NCBI RefSeq assembly: GCF_016406305.1 | Contig: NZ_CP066369.1 | Span: 3,366,501-3,430,500 of the forward strand | DNA: 64,000 nt | DNA from: Shewanella putrefaciens | GTDB taxonomy: Bacteria > Pseudomonadota > Gammaproteobacteria > Enterobacterales > Shewanellaceae | Direction of reading: 5' to 3' | Shown here: piece after piece, positions 1 to 9,235 of the stretch | Position numbering within the stretch: position 1 is the first letter of the stretch | How the letters are laid out: the number at the start of each line of letters is the position of its first letter | Position numbers and translations under genes: made by a program | The notes under the pieces: generated by a model | Database searches by the model: none | The model's input: the letters and a program-made list of their open reading frames with translations, nothing else | What the model was told of the DNA's origin: nothing

Positions 1-20
1 TAAAGCATAATGCAGACTCA

Positions 21-55
21 AGCCACAGTGGTTATTTAAGCACTGTGGCTTTTTT
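21..55. terminator. Rho-independent terminator at window edge
   Basis: A strong hairpin with the stem AGCCACAGTG / CACTGTGGCT and a ten-base loop is followed by a run of six Ts on the plus strand. It most likely ends a plus-strand gene lying just outside the window. The gene itself is not visible. Confidence 0.75.
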
Positions 56-265
56 ATCTCGATCGTCTAATCCTCAAAATAAGTTGATACTTATCTCAGC
101 CAATACGGCAGATCTGCGTCCTTCTTTTTTTTCATACCCCTTAACACGTTCGGCTTTATCTGGATAACGCATAAAAGACTATCTGGATGATGCATAAAAA
201 ACTGCTAAAAAATAATGGGGCAATAAAGAAATAACAAAAGAAGAGCATTACAAAAGGCAGAAAGC

Positions 266-293
266 AAAAAGCCCGTCATGGACGGGCTTTTTA
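266..293 (-). terminator. Terminator of the Met/Leu/Gln tRNA operon
   Basis: The stem AAAAAGCCCGTC / GACGGGCTTTTT with an AT loop lies 4 bases beyond the 3' end of the last tRNA-Gln on the minus strand. In minus orientation the stem runs into a T tract, as expected for an intrinsic terminator of the seven-tRNA transcript. Confidence 0.85.
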
Positions 294-297
294 ACTA

Positions 298-372
298 TGG
301 CTGGGGTACTAGGATTCGAACCTAGGTATGCCGAGATCAAAACCCGGTGCCTTACCGCTTGGCGATACCCCA
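298..372 (-). tRNA. tRNA-Gln (anticodon TTG)
   Basis: A 75-nt cloverleaf read on the minus strand begins TGGGGTATCGCCAAGCGG and ends with an encoded CCA. The anticodon loop contains TTTTGAT, giving anticodon TTG. It is the last gene of the tRNA operon, and its body is identical to the two other tRNA-Gln copies at 654-728 and 750-824. Confidence 0.95.
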
Positions 373-408
373 ATTAACTTGTCATCAACCTTAAAGGTTG
401 CATTTTGA

Positions 409-493
<85 letters not shown>

Positions 494-574
494 ATCAAAA
501 TGTACCAGACTTACTCATACAAGTAGTTCTAGATTTTTCCAGATAAATCAAATGATTTAGCGTGGATTTAAATA

Positions 575-651
575 TGGTAGCAATGGCGGGACTTGAACCT
601 GCGACCCCAGCATTATGAGTGCTGTGCTCTAACCAGCTGAGCTACATTGCC
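575..651 (-). tRNA. tRNA-Met, elongator (anticodon CAT)
   Basis: A 77-nt tRNA begins GGCAATGTAGCTCAGCTGG on the minus strand, has anticodon loop CTCATAA and ends with encoded CCA. The first acceptor pair is G-T and the A-box is of the elongator type, so this is not the initiator tRNA. Only two bases separate it from the preceding tRNA-Gln (654-728). Confidence 0.93.
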
Positions 652-653
652 AA

Positions 654-728
654 TGGCTGGGGTACTAGGATTCGAACCTAGGTATGCCGAGATCAAAACC
701 CGGTGCCTTACCGCTTGGCGATACCCCA
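654..728 (-). tRNA. tRNA-Gln (anticodon TTG), middle copy
   Basis: Identical in body to the tRNA-Gln genes at 298-372 and 750-824, with anticodon TTG and encoded CCA. It is the extra glutamine copy that interrupts the otherwise regular Met-Leu-Gln repeat. Confidence 0.95.
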
Positions 729-749
729 AACAACTTGGAAACTGAAAAA

Positions 750-824
750 TGGCTGGGGTACTAGGATTCGAACCTAGGTATGCCGAGATCAAAACCCGGT
801 GCCTTACCGCTTGGCGATACCCCA
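750..824 (-). tRNA. tRNA-Gln (anticodon TTG), first copy
   Basis: A 75-nt minus-strand tRNA with anticodon TTG and encoded CCA. It is third in transcription order after tRNA-Met (999-1075) and tRNA-Leu (886-970). A 21-bp spacer separates it from the middle tRNA-Gln copy. Confidence 0.95.
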
Positions 825-885
825 ACTAAACTCTGTTTCAAACATCCGCTATCGCCGATGTTTCTAAATTCATATCTCTAAAAAA

Positions 886-970
<85 letters not shown>

Positions 971-998
971 ACTGTATCAATTTTACATCCTGAAAAGA

Positions 999-1075
999 TG
1001 GTAGCAATGGCGGGACTTGAACCTGCGACCCCAGCATTATGAGTGCTGTGCTCTAACCAGCTGAGCTACATTGCC
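999..1075 (-). tRNA. tRNA-Met, elongator (anticodon CAT), first gene of operon
   Basis: A 77-nt elongator tRNA-Met with anticodon CAT and encoded CCA, identical in body to 575-651. It lies about 40 bp downstream of the operon promoter. The order Met-Leu-Gln-Gln-Met-Leu-Gln resembles the E. coli metT-leuW-glnU-glnW-metU-glnV-glnX operon, which sits at the same chromosomal place next to ubiF and miaB. Confidence 0.94.
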
Positions 1076-1116
1076 ACTTCGGTACTGCGCGCCCCTCTCA
1101 GCGAGGAACGGGGCGT

Positions 1117-1145
1117 ATTATGCTTATTCGATGTACCTAGGTCAA
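1117..1145 (-). promoter_or_regulatory. Sigma-70 promoter of the tRNA operon
   Basis: On the minus strand a TTGACC -35 box (1140-1145) and a CATAAT -10 box (1117-1122) are separated by exactly 17 bp. The bases after the -10 box are ACGCCCCG. Such GC-rich discriminators are a known feature of stable-RNA promoters under stringent (ppGpp) control, which is inferred here, not shown. Confidence 0.8.
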
Positions 1146-1283
1146 CAGCTTTTTTTCGCTATTTCCCTAAGCTTAAGCTGTTCGGCTATTACTTCACCAA
1201 ACTGAGCAACAGATGCGCTAAATTAACGTCTGTTGCCCATCTCAAGCGAAAAAAGCTTTAGCTTACGCCTTGAATAACAGCGC

Positions 1284-2375
1284 TTATACGTTAAATAGGA
1301 AATGCATTACATCGCCATCTTTAACGATGTAAGTCTTACCTTCAACGCGTAATTTACCCGCTTCTTTAGCGCCCGCTTCACCCTTATAGGTGATGAAGTC
1401 TTCAAAGGCCATCACTTGGGCACGAATAAAGCCGCGTTCAAAATCGGTATGAATAACGCCAGCAGCTTGTGGAGCACTCGCCCCCACTGGTATTGTCCAA
1501 GCACGCACTTCTTTTACACCTGCGGTAAAGTAAGTTTGCAGACTCAGCAACTGATAACCTGCGCGGATCACGCGGTCTAGACCAGGTTCTTCGATACCCA
1601 AATCGGCCATAAACTCGTCGCGATCGGCGATTTCCATCTCAGCCAGTTCAGATTCAATCGCGGCGCACACAGCAACAACGATAGCGTTTTCCGTAGCGGC
1701 AATCGCACGAACTGCATCTAAATGCGGGTTATTCTCAAAACCATCTTCCGCGACGTTAGCAATGTACATAGTCGGTTTTAAGGTTAAGAAGTTCAGGTAA
1801 GCTACTGCTTCTAGTTCTTCTTTCGATAATTCCATTGAACGCAACATTTTGGCTTCATCGAGCACTGGACGCATTTTTTCCAGCACTTCTACTTCAAATT
1901 TAGCGTCTTTATCGCCACCCTTAGCGCGTTTTTGCTGGCGGAGCACCGCACGCTCTAAACTGTCTAAGTCGGCTAAGGCTAATTCAGTGTTGATGACTTC
2001 GATATCACGGGCAGGATCAACCTTGTTAGCCACATGGACGATGTTATCATCATCAAAACAACGAACTACGTGTCCAATAGCATCGGTTTCACGGATGTTG
2101 GCAAGGAACTTGTTACCTAAACCTTCACCCTTAGAGGCGCCCGCGACTAAGCCTGCAATATCCACAAACTCCATCGTTGTGGGTAGCACACGTTGTGGGT
2201 TCACAATCGCAGCGAGGGCATCTAAACGTGGATCCGGCACAGGAACCACACCCGTGTTAGGTTCTATGGTACAAAACGGGAAGTTAGCCGCTTCGATGCC
2301 AGCCTTAGTTAACGCATTAAAAAGCGTTGATTTACCTACGTTAGGAAGACCAACAATGCCGCATTTAAAACCCAT
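1284..2375 (-). CDS. ychF: Ribosome-binding ATPase YchF (Obg-related)
   Basis: A 363-residue P-loop protein of the Obg family, the same length as E. coli YchF. It hydrolyses ATP in preference to GTP and associates with ribosomes; in E. coli it is linked to translation starts and the oxidative stress response. The Walker A motif GLPNVGKST is at residues 9-17. The G4 position reads NVAE, the variant typical of YchF's altered nucleotide specificity. The C-terminus carries the TGS-like end. The start at 2375 is chosen because AAAGG precedes it and the family begins MGFKCGIVG; an upstream in-frame extension has no family support. It lies 130 bp after pth, an order conserved in enterobacteria. Confidence 0.95.
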   Translation of the reverse strand: MGFKCGIVGLPNVGKSTLFNALTKAGIEAANFPFCTIEPNTGVVPVPDPRLDALAAIVNPQRVLPTTMEFVDIAGLVAGASKGEGLGNKFLANIRETDAIGHVVRCFDDDNIVHVANKVDPARDIEVINTELALADLDSLERAVLRQQKRAKGGDKDAKFEVEVLEKMRPVLDEAKMLRSMELSKEELEAVAYLNFLTLKPTMYIANVAEDGFENNPHLDAVRAIAATENAIVVAVCAAIESELAEMEIADRDEFMADLGIEEPGLDRVIRAGYQLLSLQTYFTAGVKEVRAWTIPVGASAPQAAGVIHTDFERGFIRAQVMAFEDFITYKGEAGAKEAGKLRVEGKTYIVKDGDVMHFLFNV

Positions 2376-2505
2376 ATGCTTACCTTTCTCTCGATTATTG
2401 GCTGACGAGTCACACTCATCAGCGAGGTTTAGTCGTCCTGCCCTATGGCAGCACATTACTGAATACTTAAATCACTTAATATCTGTGTTTCGCCAAAGGC
2501 AAAAC

Positions 2506-3093
2506 CTACTGTGCTTTAAAGGAGTGTAATCTGTTCATGGCTTTTACCATGTCTTCTTTAAACAGGATCTCAGTGGAACGCACCGCTTCGTCGATCGCGG
2601 CTTCGATCAGCTCCTGCTCTTTAGCTGGAGCTTTACCTAAAACATAACCACTGACTTGGTTTTTATCCCCTGGATGGCCAATGCCTATGCGTAGACGATA
2701 AAAATTTTTATCATTCGCGAGCTTGGCAATGATATCTTTCAAACCATTGTGGCCACCATGGCCGCCACCGAGTTTAAACTTAGCCACCCCGGGCGGCATA
2801 TCAAGCTCATCGTGGGCCACTAAAATTTCTTCAGGCGTAATACGGAAAAAATTCGCCAAGGCACCCACGGCTTTACCACTTAAATTCATATAAGTCGTCG
2901 GGATCAGCAAACGCACATCTTTACCATGCAATACCGCCCTTGCCGTCACACCAAAATACTTGCTATCGGGCACTAAGGTCACACCACAGATCCTAGCTAA
3001 CTCATGCACGTACCAAGCGCCCGCATTATGGCGTGTCTGTGCATATTCGGCCCCGGGATTGGCAAGACCAACGATTAATTTAATTTCGCTCAT
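2506..3093 (-). CDS. pth: Peptidyl-tRNA hydrolase
   Basis: This 195-residue protein releases peptides from peptidyl-tRNAs that drop off ribosomes, which recycles the tRNAs. The catalytic histidine is in TRHNAG (His22, equivalent to His20 of E. coli). The glycine-rich substrate motif [13 protein letters not shown] is near residue 110. Length matches the E. coli enzyme (194). The ATG at 3093 fits the family start [10 protein letters not shown]; an in-frame TTG three codons upstream is less likely. It is followed by ychF, a pairing known from many gammaproteobacteria. Confidence 0.95.
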   Translation of the reverse strand: MSEIKLIVGLANPGAEYAQTRHNAGAWYVHELARICGVTLVPDSKYFGVTARAVLHGKDVRLLIPTTYMNLSGKAVGALANFFRITPEEILVAHDELDMPPGVAKFKLGGGHGGHNGLKDIIAKLANDKNFYRLRIGIGHPGDKNQVSGYVLGKAPAKEQELIEAAIDEAVRSTEILFKEDMVKAMNRLHSFKAQ

Positions 3094-3247
3094 GGCACTC
3101 AATATCGTGATGTCGTCCTATTTTTGCCGTGGGGAATACGACTGAAATGGACCATACTCGCTAAAAACGCGGCATTTTAGCACTCAAAGCCAAAGTCAAC
3201 AAATGCCGCATCAATTTACCGCTTCAGAATCCCGGAAAGTTCAAGCT

Positions 3248-4471
3248 TCAGTTTAAACCCATAGCGTATTTGAGAACGGTTTGCTTGATAGGTGAATTGA
3301 TATTGGCCAATTTAAGGGCGCCATTTCGCAGTAGTTTCAGCGGCAAAATGTCATTACTAAAGCCCGCATAAAAGACATCCATAGTCGTCATCATCAATTG
3401 GTTATCCCGATATCGCCTATCTTGATACCGAGCCAGCACCTCTTTAGACCACCATGCTTCATGCTGTGTTAAAGCTTCCTTGATGACCGCAAGCAGCGCT
3501 TCGACATCCTTAAATCCAAGGTTGACACCCTGGCCTGCAAGCGGGTTTATCGTATGGGCGGCATCGCCTAAGATCACCACGTTCTGGCTATAGTAGCGCT
3601 GTGCATGGCGGCGGGTAAGACCAAAACTGCCTTTACTCTCAACGGTAAAATCGGCGTCTAAACGCGCAGGGAAATGCACTCTTATCTGCTCTGCAAGCTG
3701 TTTATTATTTAGCTGCATCAATTGCTTAATGCGATTAGCATCATCATACCAAACGAGTGAAGCGTTATTTCCGGGCAGAGGCAATAGGGAGCGCGGCCCC
3801 TTAGGCGTAAACTGCTGCCAAGTGACATCCTGTTGTCCCTGTGCCGTTTTTATATTGATCAACATCGCCGATTGGGCGTAATCCCACCCCGTAATCCCTA
3901 TCCCCGCCCACTGGCGTACTTGGGAGTTTGCACCATCGGCCCCCACTAATAACTTAGCGGTCAGTTTAATGTTGGACTGCAAGTGCACACTGACGCTATC
4001 GCTACCACGGGCAAATGCCGCGACCTTATCCGGACAATATAAGGTGATGCCATCCAATTGCGCCATCCGTTGCCACAGCGCAAGTTGAATTAAACGATTT
4101 TCAACAATATGCCCTAAATGGCTGGCGCCAATTTGACTGCAGTGAAATTGAGTAATGCAACCTTCGAGTTCCCAGGTTTCTAAGCCAAGATAAGGCACAT
4201 TGCGCATTTGCAGCAGCGCATCCATCGCCCCTAAGCGATCGAGTAATGTTTCAGAGGCAACACTAATGGCAGATACTCGCACATCTAACGGCTGCTCAGG
4301 CCCATAGGCCTTAGGCACAAAAGACTCAACCACAGCCACCTTAAGACCTTGCTCAGCAAGCCCGATAGCGGTCGCCGCGCCAACCATACCGCCGCCCACT
4401 AAAATAACATCAAATGTCAGTTCATCGGGCGCGACCTGTGTTACAGCTTCATTCTGGCTTATCTCAATCAC
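3248..4471 (-). CDS. ubiF: UbiF-like ubiquinone biosynthesis FAD hydroxylase
   Basis: A 407-residue flavin monooxygenase of the UbiH/UbiF/Coq6 family, which hydroxylates the benzoquinone ring during ubiquinone synthesis at the inner membrane. The FAD-binding GGGMVGAATAIGLAEQGL is near residue 26. The second FAD motif, GDAAHTINPLAGQGVNLGF, is near residue 301. Start codon is GTG at 4471, preceded by AAGGGA. The UbiF assignment (rather than UbiH or UbiI) rests on gene position: E. coli ubiF lies between the same tRNA cluster and divergent miaB. Sequence alone would support only the family. Confidence 0.75.
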   Translation of the reverse strand: MIEISQNEAVTQVAPDELTFDVILVGGGMVGAATAIGLAEQGLKVAVVESFVPKAYGPEQPLDVRVSAISVASETLLDRLGAMDALLQMRNVPYLGLETWELEGCITQFHCSQIGASHLGHIVENRLIQLALWQRMAQLDGITLYCPDKVAAFARGSDSVSVHLQSNIKLTAKLLVGADGANSQVRQWAGIGITGWDYAQSAMLINIKTAQGQQDVTWQQFTPKGPRSLLPLPGNNASLVWYDDANRIKQLMQLNNKQLAEQIRVHFPARLDADFTVESKGSFGLTRRHAQRYYSQNVVILGDAAHTINPLAGQGVNLGFKDVEALLAVIKEALTQHEAWWSKEVLARYQDRRYRDNQLMMTTMDVFYAGFSNDILPLKLLRNGALKLANINSPIKQTVLKYAMGLN

Positions 4472-4766
4472 GACTTGTATTCCCTTCTTAATTGCGACCC
4501 AACCCCATGGGAATTCGCTCGCATTGTATCAAAAGCATGTCAATTTAGGCGCAAAGGTGAGCAAATGTTGCTATAGGGGCTTTTGCTCACAGTTGCTTAC
4601 AAAGACAACATTCGCCTTTTTCTATCCTCACTACACTCTAAGCGACACCATCGAGATAAAGTTTCATTCGAGCGGAGTAAAACAAATTTAACATCTCACT
4701 TAACTAGCCCTAGCCGTATCTAACGAGTTAACAAGTGAATCCACCTTACACCTTAGCGAGGATGTC

Positions 4767-5099
4767 ATGAAAACACTCACCCATTTACAGATAGCAGGTA
4801 GTTTACTGGTTTGCAGCCTGATCCCATGGGGTAATGCCATGGCGGCAAACACCGATATGGAAATCATCACAGTGACTTACCGTTCACCCATAGATTATGC
4901 CTTATATCAACATACCACGGAAATATTGAACGAATTTCGACTCGAAATCCGTGAGGATATTAGCATTCAAGCACGCAACGGTTTACTGGAAATGGCTAGA
5001 GCACACGGCGTTAATCGCATTGCAGCGGCACAGGTCAATGCCAAGGATAAAAACCTAGCTTCTATGTGGTTATCACAAACGGCGAAAGCCAACAAGTAA
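4767..5099 (+). CDS. Small exported protein of unknown function
   Basis: A 110-residue protein I do not recognise. Residues 1-26 form a clear signal peptide (basic start, hydrophobic core, ending GNAMA), so the mature protein is a periplasmic or secreted polypeptide of about 84 residues. It has no cysteine in the mature part and no membrane segment. The start is supported by GAGG five bases upstream. It sits in the divergent gap between the ubiF-like gene and miaB, where E. coli has no gene, so it is probably restricted to Shewanella relatives. It ends 85 bp before miaB and could share its transcript. Confidence 0.75.
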   Translation: MKTLTHLQIAGSLLVCSLIPWGNAMAANTDMEIITVTYRSPIDYALYQHTTEILNEFRLEIREDISIQARNGLLEMARAHGVNRIAAAQVNAKDKNLASMWLSQTAKANK

Positions 5100-5184
5100 A
5101 AGTGTGGACAAAGCTGGTCAGCGGCCCTAACTGCAGGTAAAATGTCGCGCTATTTTTACTGGGCATCTTAGGGCGACACAACTG

Positions 5185-6609
5185 ATGAGTAAAAAACTCC
5201 ATATTAAAACTTGGGGCTGTCAAATGAATGAGTATGACTCATCCAAGATGGCTGATCTGTTAGGCGAATACCAAGGTTATACCTTGACTGAAGAAGCGTC
5301 GGAGGCTGACATTCTCCTGCTAAACACTTGCTCCATCCGCGAAAAAGCGCAGGAAAAAGTGTTCCATCAGCTCGGACGCTGGAAGACGCTGAAAGATAAA
5401 AACCCCAACCTCATCATAGGTGTGGGTGGTTGTGTTGCGTCTCAAGAAGGCAAAGCCATTAAAGACAGAGCACAATGCGTCGACATTATTTTTGGACCAC
5501 AAACCTTGCACCGTCTGCCGGACATGATCGAGCAAGTGCGCCGTGGTGACAAAGCGGTTATCGATATCAGCTTCCCTGAAATCGAAAAATTTGACCGCCT
5601 TCCAGAGCCACGCGCCGAAGGCCCAACGGCGTTTGTGTCTATCATGGAAGGTTGCAGCAAATACTGCTCATTCTGCGTGGTCCCTTATACCCGCGGTGAA
5701 GAAGTCAGCCGTCCACTGGATGACATCATCCTTGAAATCGCCCAGTTGGCAGAGCAAGGCGTACGCGAAGTGAACCTGCTCGGTCAAAACGTTAACGCCT
5801 ACCGCGGTGCAACCCACGATGGCGCTATTTGTAGCTTTGCGGAATTATTGCGCTTTGTCGCCGCCATCGACGGCATAGATCGCATTCGCTTTACCACAAG
5901 CCACCCAATTGAGTTCACCCAGGATATTATTGACGTTTACCAAGATACTCCTGAATTAGTCAGCTTCCTGCACTTACCCGTACAATCGGGTTCTGACCGA
6001 ATTCTCACGGCGATGAAACGCGGCCATATGGCGATTGAATATAAGTCGATCATCCGTCGCCTGCGTAAAGCCCGTCCAGATATTCAAATCAGTTCTGACT
6101 TTATCATTGGCTTCCCTGGCGAAACCAAGGAAGACTTTGCCGACACCATGAAGTTAATTGAAGAAATCGGTTTCGACCACAGCTTCAGCTTTATCTATAG
6201 CGCACGTCCGGGCACGCCAGCGGCGGATTTGCCCGATGACGTCGATATGGAAGAGAAAAAACAACGTCTGGCGATTCTGCAAGACCGCATCACCCAGCAA
6301 GCCATGCGCTACAGCCGTCATATGATGGGCACAGTACAGCGCATTCTGGTGGAAGGTCCTTCGGTGAAAAATCCGATGGAGCTACGTGGTCGCACCGAGA
6401 ACAACCGAGTAGTGAACTTCGAAGGTCAACCTAAACATATCGGCAGCTTTGTGGATGTGGAGATTGTTGACGTCTATACCAACTCACTGCGCGGCAAGTT
6501 TATCCGTGGTGAAGATGAAATGGATCTGCGCCGCAGCCTACGCCCAGCGGATATCCTAGCTAAACATAAGCAAGATGATGATTTGGGCGTCACTCAATTT
6601 AAGCCGTAA
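5185..6609 (+). CDS. miaB: tRNA-2-methylthio-N6-isopentenyladenosine37 synthase MiaB
   Basis: A 474-residue radical-SAM methylthiotransferase that adds the 2-methylthio group to i6A37 of tRNAs reading UNN codons. The N-terminal UPF0004 domain supplies three cluster cysteines, in [18 protein letters not shown] and GGCVAS. The radical SAM cluster motif CSKYCSFC (CxxxCxxC) is near residue 157. A TRAM domain occupies about residues 375-445. Length is the same as the E. coli enzyme. It is monocistronic by appearance, with a strong terminator 35 bp downstream. Confidence 0.96.
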   Translation: MSKKLHIKTWGCQMNEYDSSKMADLLGEYQGYTLTEEASEADILLLNTCSIREKAQEKVFHQLGRWKTLKDKNPNLIIGVGGCVASQEGKAIKDRAQCVDIIFGPQTLHRLPDMIEQVRRGDKAVIDISFPEIEKFDRLPEPRAEGPTAFVSIMEGCSKYCSFCVVPYTRGEEVSRPLDDIILEIAQLAEQGVREVNLLGQNVNAYRGATHDGAICSFAELLRFVAAIDGIDRIRFTTSHPIEFTQDIIDVYQDTPELVSFLHLPVQSGSDRILTAMKRGHMAIEYKSIIRRLRKARPDIQISSDFIIGFPGETKEDFADTMKLIEEIGFDHSFSFIYSARPGTPAADLPDDVDMEEKKQRLAILQDRITQQAMRYSRHMMGTVQRILVEGPSVKNPMELRGRTENNRVVNFEGQPKHIGSFVDVEIVDVYTNSLRGKFIRGEDEMDLRRSLRPADILAKHKQDDDLGVTQFKP

Positions 6610-6643
6610 GCTTTAAATCGGATGAAACAGAACCTATATAAAG

Positions 6644-6666
6644 AAGGGCGACTTAGTCGCCCTTTT
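6644..6666 (+). terminator. Terminator after miaB
   Basis: The nine-pair stem AAGGGCGAC / GTCGCCCTT with a three-base loop is followed by further Ts. It separates miaB from the ybeZ operon, which therefore needs its own promoter in 6667-6807. Confidence 0.85.
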
Positions 6667-6807
6667 GCTTTCACACACTTTTGTTTAAGTCTACCGAGGC
6701 AATTGCTATTTTCCGTTAGCAATTATCGGCTATGGCTCGTAAACTGACATTATCCTGCGGTAAAAACATATCGCACATGGCTTTTCCCTTGGCAGTAGGA
6801 GCACTAT

Positions 6808-7863
6808 TTGTCCAGTAAATTAACCACTATGAATCTGTATCTCGAACCCGCCGAAACCCGCCGTTTGGCGTCATTGTGCGGTCCATTCGATGACAATATC
6901 AAACAGATTGAGCGCCGAGTAGGCGTTGAAATTGTTCGTAAAAACAACCATTTTCAAATCACTGGACTGCCACGCAACTGTTTAAGTGCGAATAATTTGC
7001 TTAAACAACTTTATATCGAAACCCAAACAGTGAAAGGCAGCACACCGGATCTTGAGCCTGAACAAGTGCATATCGCCATTCAAGAGGCTATCGCCCTTGA
7101 GCAGGACGATAGCGGTGACGATAAAGCCCTGCATATTAAAACCCGCCGTGGCGTCATTAAACCGCGCAATCCGAACCAAAGTACCTATGTCGCCAATATT
7201 GTGCGCCATGATATCACCTTCGGGATTGGCCCTGCGGGAACCGGTAAGACCTACCTTGCGGTTGCAGCCGCGGTGGATGCCTTAGAACGTCAAGAAGTGC
7301 GCCGCATCCTGTTAACTCGCCCTGCGGTGGAAGCCGGTGAAAAACTCGGCTTTTTACCCGGCGATTTGAGCCAAAAGGTCGATCCCTATCTGCGCCCGCT
7401 CTACGATGCCCTGTTTGAAATGCTCGGTTTTGAGAAGGTCGAGCGCCTGATCGAAAAAAACGTCATCGAAGTGGCACCACTGGCCTATATGCGCGGTCGC
7501 ACCTTAAACGATGCCTTTATTATTCTCGATGAAAGCCAAAATACGACTATTGAGCAAATGAAGATGTTCTTAACCCGTATTGGTTTTAACTCTCGAGCGG
7601 TGATCACCGGTGATATCACCCAAACCGACTTGCCTAAACATATTAAGTCAGGACTGCGCCATGCAATTGAAGTGTTAAGCCAAGTTGAAGAAATCAGCTT
7701 TAATTTCTTCGTCTCCCAAGACGTAGTACGTCATCCCGTGGTTGCGCGCATCGTTGAAGCCTATGACGCCTTCGATCAAAAAGAGCAGGCCCTAAAGGCG
7801 AAAAAAGAAAGTCACTATCAACAACTTCAACAACAGCAGGAAACCCTAAAGCATGAGTCTTGA
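6808..7863 (+). CDS. ybeZ: PhoH-like ATPase YbeZ
   Basis: A 351-residue P-loop ATPase of the PhoH family. The Walker A motif GPAGTGKT is near residue 143 and Walker B FIILDES near residue 236. The biochemical role of PhoH proteins is uncertain; genetic and interaction data tie YbeZ to the endoribonuclease YbeY and RNA metabolism. The start is TTG at 6808 with TAGGA seven to eight bases upstream; the ATG at 6829 has no comparable site. The gene overlaps ybeY by 11 bp, so the two are translationally coupled, as in E. coli. Confidence 0.93.
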   Translation: MSSKLTTMNLYLEPAETRRLASLCGPFDDNIKQIERRVGVEIVRKNNHFQITGLPRNCLSANNLLKQLYIETQTVKGSTPDLEPEQVHIAIQEAIALEQDDSGDDKALHIKTRRGVIKPRNPNQSTYVANIVRHDITFGIGPAGTGKTYLAVAAAVDALERQEVRRILLTRPAVEAGEKLGFLPGDLSQKVDPYLRPLYDALFEMLGFEKVERLIEKNVIEVAPLAYMRGRTLNDAFIILDESQNTTIEQMKMFLTRIGFNSRAVITGDITQTDLPKHIKSGLRHAIEVLSQVEEISFNFFVSQDVVRHPVVARIVEAYDAFDQKEQALKAKKESHYQQLQQQQETLKHES

Positions 7864-8314
7864 TTTAGCCTTAGACGTTCAGTACGCCACCACAAGCGAC
7901 TACCTGCCAACACAAGCACAATTGACGCTATGGGCGAAAACAGCCATTGGCAACAGCATGGATCAGGCAGAATTGACGATCCGCATCGTCGATAGCCGTG
8001 AAAGCCAAATGCTTAACAGTACCTATCGCGGTAAAGATAAACCGACCAATGTGCTGTCTTTTCCCTTTGAAGCACCGCCAGAAATTGAACTTCCATTGCT
8101 TGGGGATCTTGTTATTTGCGCCGCAGTCGTTGAAAATGAAGCCCGTGAGCAGCAAAAATCCCTAGAAGCGCACTGGGCGCACATGGTTGTACATGGTTGT
8201 CTGCATCTGCTAGGGTATGATCACATTGAAGATGAAGAAGCTGAAGAGATGGAGTCATTGGAGACTCAACTCATTGTAAGCTTAGGTTTTACTGACCCAT
8301 ATAAGGAAGAATAA
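7853..8314 (+). CDS. ybeY: Endoribonuclease YbeY
   Basis: A 153-residue metal-dependent endoribonuclease required for 16S rRNA 3' maturation and ribosome quality control. The zinc-binding signature [11 protein letters not shown] is present near residue 120 with all three histidines. The conserved NVLSFPFE segment lies near residue 62. The first codons overlap the end of ybeZ, and corC follows after 39 bp, as in the E. coli ybeZ-ybeY-ybeX-lnt operon. Confidence 0.95.
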   Translation: MSLDLALDVQYATTSDYLPTQAQLTLWAKTAIGNSMDQAELTIRIVDSRESQMLNSTYRGKDKPTNVLSFPFEAPPEIELPLLGDLVICAAVVENEAREQQKSLEAHWAHMVVHGCLHLLGYDHIEDEEAEEMESLETQLIVSLGFTDPYKEE

Positions 8315-8353
8315 TTAACTGAGATAAGGTTTATCTGAGTTAATGAGAAAACT

Positions 8354-9229
8354 ATGAGTGACGATATCCCCCCGAGTACGAACGCCCATAAAAAAAGCTG
8401 GTTTGATAGAGTAAGTCAGTTATTTCAGGGCGAACCTCAAAATCGCGAAGATTTAGTCGATGTGATTGATGGTGCAGAGCAGCGCGATCTGATCACTGAA
8501 GATACCCGCGAAATGATCAAGGGTGTATTAGAAGTTTCTGATATGCGTGTTCGGGACATTATGATCCCAAGAGCTCAAATTGTCGCGATTCAAATCGACA
8601 ATACCGTTGAAGAGCTCCTTGCCACTGTGATTGGCTCTGGCCATTCCCGTTTCCCCGTCGTGAATGAAGACAAAGATCATATCGAAGGCATATTGCTGGC
8701 TAAAGATTTGATCCCATACGGTTTTTCCAACAGTGATGAGCCCTTTTCCCTCAGTCGGGTGATCCGTCCCGCAGTGGTTGTGCCAGAAAGCAAACGCGTC
8801 GATGTGTTGCTTAAAGAATTCCGTTCGCAACGCTACCATATGGCGATTGTTGTCGATGAGTACGGCGGCGTATCTGGCCTTGTGACCATCGAAGATATTC
8901 TGGAAGAAATCGTCGGTGAGATTGAAGATGAGTTCGACCACGATAGCGCCGAAGAAACCGAGATCCGCAAAGTCGGCAACACGGTTTATATGGTGAAGGC
9001 GTTAACGCCAATTGAAGATTTTAACGAAGAATTCAATACTGATTTCAGCGATGAAGAGTTTGATACCGTCGGTGGCTTAGTCTCCCACGCCTTCGGCCAT
9101 CTGCCTGAACGCAATGAAAGCATTATGATTGAAGGCATAGAGTTCAAAGTGATTAGCGCCGATACCAGGCGTTTAATCCAACTCAGGGTTAAACTCCCCG
9201 ATCCTAATACTAGCGAAGACATAGAATAA
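8354..9229 (+). CDS. corC: CorC/YbeX CBS-domain protein, magnesium/cobalt efflux
   Basis: A 291-residue cytoplasmic protein with two CBS domains (about residues 65-195) and a C-terminal CorC/HlyC domain (about 205-285). In enterobacteria CorC is linked to Mg2+ and Co2+ efflux with CorA, and YbeX more recently to ribosome metabolism. No membrane segment is present. It is the third gene of the ybeZ-ybeY-corC-lnt operon, and only 6 bp separate it from lnt. The ATG at 8354 lies in the expected place for the family. Confidence 0.92.
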   Translation: MSDDIPPSTNAHKKSWFDRVSQLFQGEPQNREDLVDVIDGAEQRDLITEDTREMIKGVLEVSDMRVRDIMIPRAQIVAIQIDNTVEELLATVIGSGHSRFPVVNEDKDHIEGILLAKDLIPYGFSNSDEPFSLSRVIRPAVVVPESKRVDVLLKEFRSQRYHMAIVVDEYGGVSGLVTIEDILEEIVGEIEDEFDHDSAEETEIRKVGNTVYMVKALTPIEDFNEEFNTDFSDEEFDTVGGLVSHAFGHLPERNESIMIEGIEFKVISADTRRLIQLRVKLPDPNTSEDIE

Positions 9230-9235
9230 TCACTC

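Noticed and set aside
613..825. 70-codon minus-strand ORF
   Set aside because: It is the translation of two adjacent tRNA-Gln genes and part of tRNA-Met; the repeated peptide reflects identical tRNA bodies.
1849..2529. 226-codon plus-strand ORF
   Set aside because: It lies antisense inside ychF, which has full family motifs; no ribosome-binding site or known domain.
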